Source of the DNA: Eublepharis macularius
Taxonomy: Eukaryota > Chordata > Lepidosauria > Squamata > Eublepharidae
Assembly (NCBI RefSeq): GCF_028583425.1
Contig: NC_072802.1
Span: 19,973,926 to 20,037,925 of the forward strand
Reading direction: 5' to 3'
DNA length: 64,000 bases
Shown here one piece after another: positions 54,927 through 64,000 of the stretch. A program made the translations under genes and the position numbers. The notes beneath the pieces are model-generated. The model did no database searches, was not told the DNA's origin, and was given only the letters and a program-made list of their open reading frames with translations. Numbering within the stretch: the first letter of the stretch is position 1; each line of letters starts with the position of its first letter.

Positions 54927-57392
54927 GGTGCAGGGAGGACAGCATATATAGTCTTAAATATCTAAAGCATTTGGTATGGGGCAAGCTAGACACAGCATCT
55001 GTGCTGGAATGTGGACCTTGCCAAATTCCTAAAAATGTGATGCGGATTTAAAGTGCTGTAGAGGTGGGCAAGAGGTATGAGAGTGCTGAACTTTTTTCTT
55101 CTGCCTGCTCTTTTCCTTCCCTTGCATTGGTTTCCCCTAACTGTTTCCAGTCAGAGCCACACTGTTGGAGAAGAGGGTATCGGGGAGAGGGACATGTGGG
55201 TGAAGGAAGGATTCACACATCCTCCTCCTGCTATGTAGGAATTCAGCAGTGTCCTGATTGTAACACATGGGTCTGCTGCTGTCACGTTTAGCTAAGTACC
55301 TCAATAGAACATGGTATGCATGATTACAGATCCTGTATGCTGGCCTTTTGAGTCTGTCTGTCACTCATCATGACATAAGAAATGCAAGGGGATTCCTTGC
55401 AGTATTATGGGTTGTCTTTCAAAACTACATTTTGCATTATATTAAAGAATGTGTGCAACAGTAGCAAGGAGTTCCCGTAGTTTGAGGCTTTCTTAGTGCA
55501 AACAGTCATATAAGCTTTACTTAAATTTGTTTTATTACTACACCTACAGGACAGGCTTTTCCTTTTGCATTTGCTGTGCAGCAGAACACATATTATTGTA
55601 TGTACTAAGCAGATAGACAGAAAAAAGATGCATTAAATAATGTAGCATTGCTAAAATGTAGCATGATATCACTAAAGACTAGTCCAGGTTTGAAGCTCTG
55701 TTGTTTTAGACATTCCTTGCAAAAATTGCTTTCTTTGGCTTGTAACCTAAACTCTGTCTCTCTGCATGACTTCATTTACTGATGTCTGGTGGCACTGTCT
55801 CATCACATATAGCATAGCAATATTACCCCATTTGCTATGATTGTACATTGGGTGGCCTTACTCATGTGACTAAATCAGGGAGGAGCCAAACAATAACACC
55901 ACGTCCCTTAAAAATTGTCATGATCTGCAGTATCTAAGTTTCGTTTAGAAAAATTTCTTCTCTGCTGAAATGGCTAGTTTTGACTCAAAAGCTGAAGCTG
56001 GCAAATATTCTGTACGGCCCTAGACCAAATGTTTACCTTCAGAAACATCTATTTTTGTCTGTAAGAGAAAAAGCTGTGGGTTTATTCTGTAGGTGTTCAG
56101 ATCTGCCCTCTGGCTCACATCAGGATTTAGCACTGGAATTTTTTCTGGGGCTGAGTCCTAGAAATAAAGTAGCTAAAGTTTTGCCCATCTTTGACTATAG
56201 CCAATAAAGCTTCAGCTGCTAAATTTTGGTATGCCTGGCTGCTGAGAAAGGCACATTAGAGCCGGGGAGGACGTGGGCAACTGATGTCTCCCACTGCTGA
56301 ACTGTTTCTCAGGTTTCTCCATGACCAGCAGAAGAAAGAGGAAACTTTCCAAATCCTGGAATTCCAAAACTCTCAGAACAATCTTTCTCCACTATTTTCT
56401 GAGTCAAGGCTCCACTCCATATAATGATACCAGCAAGAAGAAATAGTGGAGAGAAGAAGAAATGTTTCTGCTATTTCTTTTTTCTAAAACATAGTCTCAA
56501 GAAGCGCAAGTGGCACCTTCTATTTATCCATAGAGTTTTTCTTAGGAACAGCATCTGTAATAGTTGGCCTGGTTTTCACATTACAGAGACTCTATGAAGG
56601 CTACAAGAAATGCTGGGAAATTAATTTCTTTTGGCTTCTACAAGTCTTGGTACTGAGGACTCCAGATAGCTTTGTCTTACTGAATTTGTCTTTGTACACA
56701 CATAGCCAATAACATTCTAGGAGGATTCTGGAATACTTGGTTGGAGGAACAATGGTAGCTAAAAAGGAAAAATACCCCTTTACTAGAGATTGATGATAAG
56801 GATTTCAGACATAAGTTCTATCCTCTTTCATTCATCTTTTATTTCTCAGAGGACAATGCATTTTTTTCTTCTTCTTTCTCAACTTTAAACACTCTTGCTT
56901 CAGAATTCAAGCATAGGTTTTGGACTAGCAAAAATGACTCAAGATGATACAAGCCTCTTTATCTGGTGTCTTTTCTTTATCAAAATTATGCACCCCTATA
57001 ATTTTTACTATATCAAAAATAACTTGAAATTGTGCGTTGAGATCTCCCTTTATGGAATGTCAGCCCCTTGTTCCTAATCTGCTTATTGTCATGACCACTA
57101 ACACAGATAGTTCTAAAGAAATCTGCATAAGACAAGCCTATTAGCTGTGATAGCTACAGATGGAACTTCCAAGTTTAGAGGCAGTCTGTCTCTGGAACTG
57201 TCAGTGTTGGACTTGAGCAAAACAAGTTGGAAAGCATAAATCCTAGCATGTGTGGCCTGGATTTGGGATGGGGCATTGTTGGAGTGAGGGTTAGGGAGCG
57301 GAGACATAATGGGCCTTGGAAGGAAAATGCCACCTCTCCTTCCTCAACTTTGCAGCCTCGATAGGCTTATTACGTCCTGGTTTGAATCCATG
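54924..57392. other. intron sequence, nothing recognised
   Basis: Unique-looking with no interspersed repeat recognised, in contrast to the dense repeats upstream of the gene. Confidence 0.5.
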
Positions 57393-57605
57393 GAGTATAG
57401 TCATTAGAATGTTGAACTAGGATCTGGGAGAACCAGATCTGAATCCTAACTCTGCCATGGAAGCTTGCTGGGGGACCTTGGGCCAATCATACACCCTCAG
57501 CCTAACCTACCTCACAGAGTTGTTGTGAGGATAACATGGAGGACAAGTGAATGATATAAGTCACCTTGAGTCTTCTCTGGGGAAAAAAGTGGTTATAAAT
57601 AAAAA
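57393..57605 (+). mobile_element. tRNA-derived SINE
   Basis: Plus-strand copy of the 24801 family. It has ATGGAGTATAGTCATTAGAA, then AGATCTGAATCC in the B-box place (diverged), CTTGGGCCAATCATACACCC, CACAGAGTTGTTGTGAGGAT and TTATAAATAAAAAGTAAG at the tail. First interspersed repeat after exon 1. Confidence 0.83.
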
Positions 57606-60217
57606 GTAAGTTTTTTTAAAAAAAATCTATTATGCTCCATTTGTAAGCCCTTGCATGTCATCAAGCAGACCAGTGGAAGAGACAGAGTGGTAATCTAAGG
57701 GGAACTTTAGATTAATCTGGTAAGCCAAACTCATCACTAGCGCTCTAAGCTATGGAGCCATCCACAGAGCTGCCTCAGGCCCCATGCTAGGGGAGAGACC
57801 ACTACTCAGCTGTCTTGTTTGCAGTGCCTTCTCTGCCACCACTGAAGGCACTACTGAAGAGGCAATGGTGAGAGATGGAGGCTAGAGGGGTCCCCCAACC
57901 ACCAGGCAACGGCTCTGACTGCACCTACATGCTCTCTGTCTCCACTGCAGCTGTGACTCGAGAGGTGAGGGGCAGAGGCTGGGGGGACCCCCAATCACCA
58001 TGCAGCTACCCTCCCCCTAGTGCACAGCGGTTGAGCAAAAATGAAGGGCAGCAGAAGAGAGGGAACTGTGCAGTGTCTGTGCACTCACATGCTCACCTGC
58101 CAAGCCAGCCAGCCCTGGCTGGTAGCAGGTGAGCAAGCAGGCACTGTGCAACATGTCCTCTCCTTCTCCTACCCAGTCCTGGCTTGTTGCCAGCAGAGAG
58201 GGTCTGTGCCTGCACTGCCAGCCAACCCACCGTCTGGCCAGCTGGCATGCCAGGCTGCAGCTGCCCATGAAGAAGGCAGCGTGCATGTACACATGGGTGC
58301 ATCACATACTCTTGCTTGCCTGCAGCCCACGCAGCAGCTGTTCTCACACTGCGTGCCACCTGCTGCTGCAACAACAGTAAACAAATTACAGGTGACTGAG
58401 GTATGTGATGGTGAAAATAAATAGAGTGAGGGGGGCCCTTTCTATTGCCCAGGGCTACAGAATCACCCAGGCCACCTCTGGTTCTAATGTTCTTTGGGAC
58501 TGGAAAGTCCATAAAAGGAATAAGATGCATTCTGTGGTTGTTCCGTGGCATTTCCATCTTTTCAACAACAACTCTGTAAATTCTGAGCATGTTACAATGA
58601 ATGCCAGGTGGCAAAGTGTACTTTGATGTTCTCTCTTAATGACTTATAGCTTGGGGGACTACCTTGGCTTTTTTGCTTGCAGTAACAAGTACTGTTGTTT
58701 GCTAAGCAATTCTATGAAGCTCTGCAAAGAAGAATGCCTATTTTACCAGGCAATGCACTTCTGAATTGAAAAGACTCCAATTTCCTCAAACGTATTGATT
58801 CTTAAATTCACAGGCCACATTATTTCCTACTAAGTAGCCCCTAAATTGCAAGACAAAACAGCCATAAACATTACAGTTATGAGGCATCCAAGATCACCGT
58901 TTGTATCAGGGACATTGGGGCCAAACTAGACAAGACGCTGGGGTGAATCCATGAATGGCTCTTCCAAGCATTTTTTACTAAACAGCAGCTGATGGGGGGG
59001 GGGGGCTTTGATTCAGACTGAGGCCACACAACAGGGGAGGGAGAGTCCGACCACTGGTCCCTCTAGTTCAAGGCTGCCTATTTGGAGACTGCCTGGGATT
59101 TCCTCTTACCTTTGACTTGAAATTTCTCAACTGGGAGATGTCAGATATTGAACCCAAGACCTTAAGGCACGCTAAATATGAGTGATGACTAATAATTTAA
59201 CTTGAGAATCCTTTTCTTTTTTCAGATTTGAACAATACCCTTACTTGAGATTGTGCTTTGTGACCCTTACTGTCAGCAGTATTCGTTTATACATGTTGAT
59301 CGTTAAATAAAACATTATAGTAGTGCGGCATTCATTTTAAAAGCATACTAGCTATGATCTCTCTTCTTGAATTGGGCAGCCTGCTTCCTCTTCCTTCGGT
59401 CTGCCTGCATTTTCTTGTGGCTAAATAAAAGTCTGTGGCAACCTGGTGCTTCGTATAACACAACAACACCAACAGAATTAGTTGTGGTTTTCGAGAACAT
59501 GGCAGGAGATTAAACAGCCGGGATTGTAAAATGTATAAGATCAGTTCCTTCTTAAATGCACCTTTTAGCAAGAGCTTCACACCAAGCCATTTATTCAAAG
59601 TCCTGCTGATTGATAGCAGTGTTTGTGTGCCAAAGCCGCCTGCTCAGGAGGTTCCATTGATAATGGATGTTCAGATCTAAATGCACATTTCACCATCACG
59701 AAACCATTTCCCCCCCCCCATCTCAGATCTGAATTTTGCCCCCTCACTCGTAACTAGGCTGGAACCATAAAAAATACAAGCAAATCCAGTTGGTAAATCG
59801 ATTAACCATGCTGCATTGATCCGGTTCAGAATAATGATACCTTCTCAGCAGAAGGGTCTTCCTGAGTACGTAATCCCCTGTTTTCAAGATGGTTCATTAA
59901 AAATAATAGAAGGGGGGGGGGAGGAGCAAGGATGCCGATGACGTAAGTGGGCTTGTTAACATTCACATCACGCAAGATTCTGGCAACCCCCATTCTCAGT
60001 CTCCCTTTTTTGCCTCTCATTAAGTCAGTACCTGCTTTGTAGCAATGTGTCATGCAAAGGGAGTCTCCCACACTGGCAGAGAATGAGGCATAAAATTGGA
60101 AAGCATTGGTAGAGCACCAGAATTTTTATCATCTTCCAGCCAAGCAGCCTTGCACCCATCAAATATGTTCCTTTGGTATTTTCTAATTTAAAAAATGTTT
60201 TTGGTACTTCAATGTTC
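57606..60217. other. intron sequence, GC-richer block, nothing recognised
   Basis: About 57770-58390 is GC-rich with several short overlapping frames on both strands and CAGCTG/TGCTGC motifs, but has no known domain. G-runs lie near 58995 and 59911. GGGGCCAAACTAGACAAGACG at about 58918 resembles one TNA-type MITE end without a partner. No exon recognised. Confidence 0.45.
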
Positions 60218-60390
60218 CGAGGGCAAAGCTACACCATAGACTTAAAAGAGTCATTCCCTTTCCCAGGGATTCCTGGGAATTGTAGTTTTTAAAGAGAAGA
60301 GTGGTGGGGTGGGATCTTTAACCAAAAGTTCACAGCACCTTTGCAAGCTACAGTTCCAAGGCTCCACTGAAGGTAGTAGCCATGATAGTT
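60218..60390. repeat. DNA-transposon fragment (AGGGCAAAGCTACACCAT type)
   Basis: GAGGGCAAAGCTACACCATAG followed by GGATTCCTGGGAATTGTAGT recalls a dispersed non-autonomous DNA element of amniotes. Only one end is evident. Confidence 0.4.
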
Positions 60391-60721
60391 AAACAGAAAG
60401 AAAACTATAGGAAATTTTTGTAGTGAAGATGGCATTCCGATAATCTGAAGTTAGGAGATAGGTGCCAGTATTCCTCGTTAATTCATTTTAAAATTATCAT
60501 CTGTTTTCACAGTAAATTTAACTCAAGGTTGAAATGAGCTAGAAGCAAGGAACAGGGGCCCTAAATAAATTGAACCCGAGAGCTGAAATATGCAGTGTTT
60601 CTCATGTGGATTCCTTTTCGCCATGTGATCTGTCCATTTGCTTGAATGCCTTTCACAGCATGGGCCAAGAGAATTTGGAAACTGAAGGAGACAATCCAAC
60701 CAGAAATTTCACCCACCTCAA

Positions 60722-60781
60722 CAATATAATAAATATATAATAAATTAATAAATACAATATAATAAATAAATAAATAAATAA
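60722..60781. repeat. AATA/AAATA simple repeat
   Basis: Irregular AATATAATAAAT units, ending in five AAAT units. Confidence 0.9.
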
Positions 60782-60817
60782 TGTCGCCCTTTTAATAACT
60801 GAACTGGGAGGATCCTT

Positions 60818-61007
60818 CACTCAATGGCAGAACAAATATTTTCACGCAGAAGGAATAATCCCTGCATCTCTAGTGAAAGGATCTCAAGTAACTGGCGTTG
60901 CAAAAATACTGCCTGCATTCCTGGAGAGCTACTTCCAGTCAGTGTAGACAATACTGAGCACAGTGGATCAATGGTTTGGCTCCGTGTAAGGCAGCCCATA
61001 GGGAAGG
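60818..61007 (+). mobile_element. tRNA-derived SINE, tandem copy A
   Basis: A diverged whole copy: ACTCAATGGCAGAACAAATA (A-box region), a poorly kept B-box region, then CTGGAGAGCTACTTCCAGTC, AGTGTAGACAATACTGAGCA and GTGTAAGGCAGC at the end. The family is distinct from the 24801 type. Confidence 0.78.
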
Positions 61008-61009
61008 GG

Positions 61010-61835
61010 CTATGGTTTAGTGGTAGAACATCTGCTTTGTATGTAGAAGGTGCCAAATTCAATACTTGGCATTTCCAGTATGAAAGACCTATTGTTATGA
61101 CCCTCTTTATTTTGCCTTTAATTCTCTTCTTATACCCTCTGGGTAGATTGGTACCACCAAGAATTATATTCCAAAATAGTTAATTTAAATTTCCCCTTTA
61201 ATAATATGTCCAAGCATCAGGTTCTTTCATGGGACTGTGTGGCCCTGAGGAAAGGAATGGGATATAGAAATAACATATACTCTGGGATGGAAAAAACAAA
61301 CAAAATAAACTTTTATTTTTACAAGAAGCATATCGGTTTCACACTATTACTTGAGCTTGATGGTTTCAAAGATAAAGTTTCTTTTCATAGGCTCAGTCAT
61401 ACAGATATACCTAAACTTTCTCTCTCAGGCGCACACACAGTTTGCCTGCTTCAGATAGATCAACCGCTCACTCAAATGTACATAGACTTTCTCTCAGGCA
61501 CACACACAGTTTGCCTGTCTAAACCAGAACCAACATTTCTCTCAGAAATGCATAGACACCTTCAGGCTGCACACAGCTTGCCTGTCTAAACCAGAAAACT
61601 TCTTTTTCTCTCTCTCAGTAACTAAAAACTGCAGTTCACTATGCCCACACTTTCAGTCACCAACCAGTCATCTCACTCACTCATCCCTCTCTTTCACCCC
61701 CACTCTTCATCGGTACCACACCAAGTATTTAAAGACACATACACATTGAAAATCATGACATTTATGCTTGAGGACTGGAAGAATTGCTGCCAGTCAGAGA
61801 AGTCAATACTGACCTTGACAGACCAATGGCCTGAT
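61010..61835 (+). mobile_element. tRNA-derived SINE, tandem copy B, split by a solo LTR
   Basis: The head at 61010-61092 (GGGGCTATGGTTTAGTGGTA, CATCTGCTTTGTATGTAGAA, GGTGCCAAATTCAATACTTG) is tRNA-like: A box, anticodon-arm region and a weak B box. The remainder at 61766-61835 (GAGGACTGGAAGAATTGCTG, CCAGTCAGAGAAGTCAATAC) completes it. The LTR lies between. Confidence 0.8.
61093..61760. mobile_element. solo LTR, 668 bp
   Basis: Tips TGTTATGA and TCATGACA are inverted repeats (7 of 8). The flanks are CCTAT and TTTAT, a probable 5-bp duplication with two C-to-T changes. An AATAAA lies at 61304, and its surroundings also read as a signal on the other strand, so orientation is unclear. A run of CAGGCACACACACAGTTTGCC units lies at about 61425-61590. 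No internal region. It sits in a SINE. Confidence 0.72.
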
Positions 61836-61990
61836 TCAGTGGTAGAGCATCTGTTTGGTATGACAAGGTCCTAAGTTCAATCCTAGCATTTCCAGTTGAA
61901 AGGATCAAGTACTAAGTGATGTGAAAGTCCCAAGACCCTGGAGAGCTGCTGCCAGCCAGAGTAGATAATAATGACCTTGCTAGACCAAAG
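61836..61990 (+). mobile_element. tRNA-derived SINE, tandem copy C
   Basis: TGGTAGAGCATCTGTTTGGT, then AGTTCAATCCTAGC (B box close to GGTTCAATCC), GTTGAAAGGATCAAGTACTA, CCCTGGAGAGCTGCTGCCAG and GTAGATAATAATGACCTTGC. The head joins the end of copy B directly at GATTCAG, as in a head-to-tail dimer. Confidence 0.82.
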
Positions 61991-62280
61991 ACTAGGGTTG
62001 CCAGGCAACCAGCAGGAGTCCAGGGGACAGGGATATGGGGCGCGTGTGTGTGTGCTATCACCAAGACATCACTTCTGGGAGAAAACTGCACACCTCTGTA
62101 GGAATCACCAGAAACTCTATGGTTTTACCATAGGCTGGGCTGATGTTGCTTCTGGGTTTTCCCTGGAAGTGATGTCATGCTATCACCGATGGCTATTTTA
62201 TTAACATTTCGTCCCACTGGCTGAGGGAGTGGCAATAGGAAGCAAGTTTCCTGGGGGGAAACTCGAAACCCTACCAATTA
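61991..62280. repeat. unclassified dispersed repeat
   Basis: Begins TAGGGTTGCCAGGCAACC and has several ACATCACTTCTGGG / GGAAGTGATGTCATG segments facing each other. It shares its opening with the repeat at 3061. Class unknown. Confidence 0.45.
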
Positions 62281-62701
62281 CGCAATCTCATGGTAAAGTC
62301 AGTCTTGCCTATCCGTGCACATCATAGTATTTACTGGATTCAGGTTGATCCCAAGAATCCTTCACGGAGATTCAGTGTAACATGTTCAAACTGGCTCAGA
62401 TACACAGGAAAGCTACACTTGAAAGTGTTTCTATTTTGGAGAGAAGAAAAGGCACAATGCTTCCAACATTTCTCAGATTTGCTTGTAATATCCAGCTTCT
62501 CCTGCCAAGGATCTCTGCCCTAACCTCTTCTGCAGCCATTAGATACCACTGGAGACTCTGTTCCACCATCTGCATGCATTTACTTTGCAAAAACCTATCT
62601 TCCACTGTTGTAAAATACTTTTTTGTTTAAAAAATATACTTGAAAAATACTTTAAAATACAATCTCAGCAGCAGCAATGTGTTAAATGACAGACTGTGCA
62701 T
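62281..62701. other. intron sequence, nothing recognised
   Basis: Nothing recognised. Confidence 0.5.
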
Positions 62702-62872
62702 CATAGAATCATAGAATCATAGAGTTGGAAGGGGCCATACAGACCATCTAGTCCAACCCCCTGCCCAGTGCAGGATCAGCCTAAAGCATCTCTGACAAGT
62801 ATTCATCCAGCCTCTTCTTGAAAACTGTCAGTGAAGGGGAGCTCACACCACCTCGCATAGTGGCTTAGTGCT
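62702..62872 (-). mobile_element. CR1 LINE, 3' end
   Basis: Minus-strand copy. The left end ATCATAGAATCATAGAATC is the inverse of the ATTCTATG octamer tail that ends CR1. AGTTGGAAGGGGCCATACAG and CATCTAGTCCAACCCCCTGC are the conserved CR1 3' UTR. 5'-truncated at about 170 bp. Confidence 0.92.
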
Positions 62873-63211
62873 CATCTGCATGCATTTGTCTACATATGCA
62901 CTAGAAACACACTAGAGAAAGAGGTTTGGATCCTAAGCCTTGCTTCTGCTTGGACTGCATGTTTTTCCATTGCAGTCCTGCACTGCAACACATGTTCCTT
63001 CGGCACTATGGGCTTCTGCTCATGCAAAACCAGCATTTTAATGTGTCCAAAAACATGTTGCATCAGAGAGGAAAGCACAGCAATGCAAAAGACCACCTCT
63101 GCAATGGAGGGACGCAAGTAGTTCAGGATCCAAGCCATAGCTTCTAGGGAGGGAGAGGAATTCAAGCACTTCAAACTGACAGTATTTTAATGTGGCATCC
63201 CTGAAAGACAA
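62873..63211. other. intron sequence, nothing recognised
   Basis: Nothing recognised. Confidence 0.5.
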
Positions 63212-63425
63212 AGTGGTGGTGGTGGTAGCGGAGAGAACCGTCAAGTCATACCTGACTTATGGCAACCCCTGATGTGGTTTTCAAGGCAAGAGACTGACTG
63301 AAGTCATTTGCCATTGCCTGCCTTTGCAAAGCAACTCTGGTCTCCTGTCCAATTACTAACCAAGGCCAATCCTGCTTAGCTTCCAAGGTCTGACAAGATC
63401 AATCTTGCTTTCGGGACCACAATTT
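63212..63425 (-). mobile_element. 5S rRNA-derived SINE
   Basis: GTGGTGGTGGTAGCGGAGAG at the left, GAACCGTCAAGTCATACCTG and TTTGCCATTGCCTGCCTTTG in the body, and a 5S-like GTCCAATTACTAACCAAGGC then CCTGCTTAGCTTCCAAGGTC. The lead-in TGGTGG repeat is also seen in the 14480 and 43800 copies. Confidence 0.88.
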
Positions 63426-64000
63426 TCCAGGGAGGGGGACCAGGAAACAGCTGGAGTATGTGAAGGTCTAATGTCTTTGGCTAAGGAATTTGAACACTTG
63501 AATATATTAGGCCTGCCCAAGTTGTGATTCATACATGCAGCCTTGTCAAGTGTCAGAAGGCTCTGTTGACCTATTTTGATGCTCATTGGGGACAACTAAA
63601 ACAGGGAAATGACCAAGTCCCCAGAAGATGTGCCCAAATTATAGGTTTAGCTGTTAGGATCAGGTAAGTATTGCAGCATGCCTCGAGATCTTGCAAGAAG
63701 GTAGCTAAGAATTCAAATACGGACATTTACACACCTGAAGATGTTCTGTTAAGAAGCGTCATCCGTATAACTTGTTCAAATTCAGTAAACCAAACTCCTG
63801 ATGCAAATCCATCTCAGATACAAGCTCTGAACAGGAGTGAACTGGCACCCCGCATAGTAATGACAAATTCTGTGTTGTCGGTCTTTGGCCTGGTTTTCTG
63901 TTAACTGTGCTGTTTCTCTTCTACCTCACTTCCCACTTCTCTCCCCAAATCTGTGTCTGAATCATAACCAGTACTGTAGTGCATATTCCTGGTGGGAGAA
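63426..64000. other. intron sequence, nothing recognised
   Basis: Nothing recognised. Confidence 0.5.

Noticed and set aside
54784-55051. Frames with long YIYI runs
   Set aside because: Produced by a TA microsatellite.
58017-58614. 173-codon minus frame and its neighbours in a GC-rich intron block
   Set aside because: Cysteine/alanine-rich translations on both strands with no domain; consistent with G+C content.
61015-61080. Possible tRNA gene
   Set aside because: The cloverleaf-like sequence is the head of a SINE: the B box is mutated and the typical SINE body follows.

Overview
The window looks like nuclear DNA of a squamate reptile (a lizard; a gecko is possible but not shown). The evidence is the repeat content: 5S rRNA-derived SINEs, tRNA-derived SINEs of the type common in squamates, CR1-, L2-like and L1 LINEs, Penelope-like elements, and many short palindromic DNA transposons. 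There is no sign of bacterial, plasmid or organelle sequence.

Only one host protein-coding segment is recognisable. It is the first coding exon of CNKSR2 (connector enhancer of KSR 2, also CNK2 or MAGUIN) at 52856-52919 on the + strand, starting MALVMEP and ending at a GTAAGG splice donor inside the SAM domain. Bases 1 to about 52450 are therefore upstream intergenic sequence, about 52450-52855 is promoter and 5' leader, and 52920-64000 is the start of a long first intron. A strong match to the REST/NRSF silencer site (RE1) lies 613 bp into that intron, which fits the neuron-biased expression known for CNKSR2 in mammals.

The upstream 52 kb is a layered record of transposon insertions. Thirteen copies of one palindromic hAT-type MITE (ends CAGGGCTTTTTTTC / GAAAAAAAGCCCTG) lie between 3.7 and 51.5 kb, most with exact 8-bp target duplications. 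They sit inside SINEs, L2-like LINEs and a Penelope-like fragment, and one is itself split by a 1.18-kb solo LTR, so insertion order can be read directly. Several other palindromic families occur: TNA-flanked elements with shared ends and different cores, a TTA-flanked 88-bp element, two further hAT types, and a 661-bp unclassified element. Five solo LTRs of apparently different families are present with no internal retroviral genes. LINEs are 5'-truncated fragments; one L1 at 43.8-44.6 kb shows the 5' inversion of twin priming and sits inside a 5S-SINE.

The 51.5-57.4 kb stretch around CNKSR2 exon 1 is nearly free of interspersed repeats apart from a TA microsatellite, in contrast to the dense repeats upstream. 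Repeats resume at 57.4 kb (SINE), 60.8-62.0 kb (three tandem SINE copies split by a solo LTR), 62.7 kb (CR1) and 63.2 kb (5S-SINE). No RNA gene, CRISPR array or intact transposase was found.
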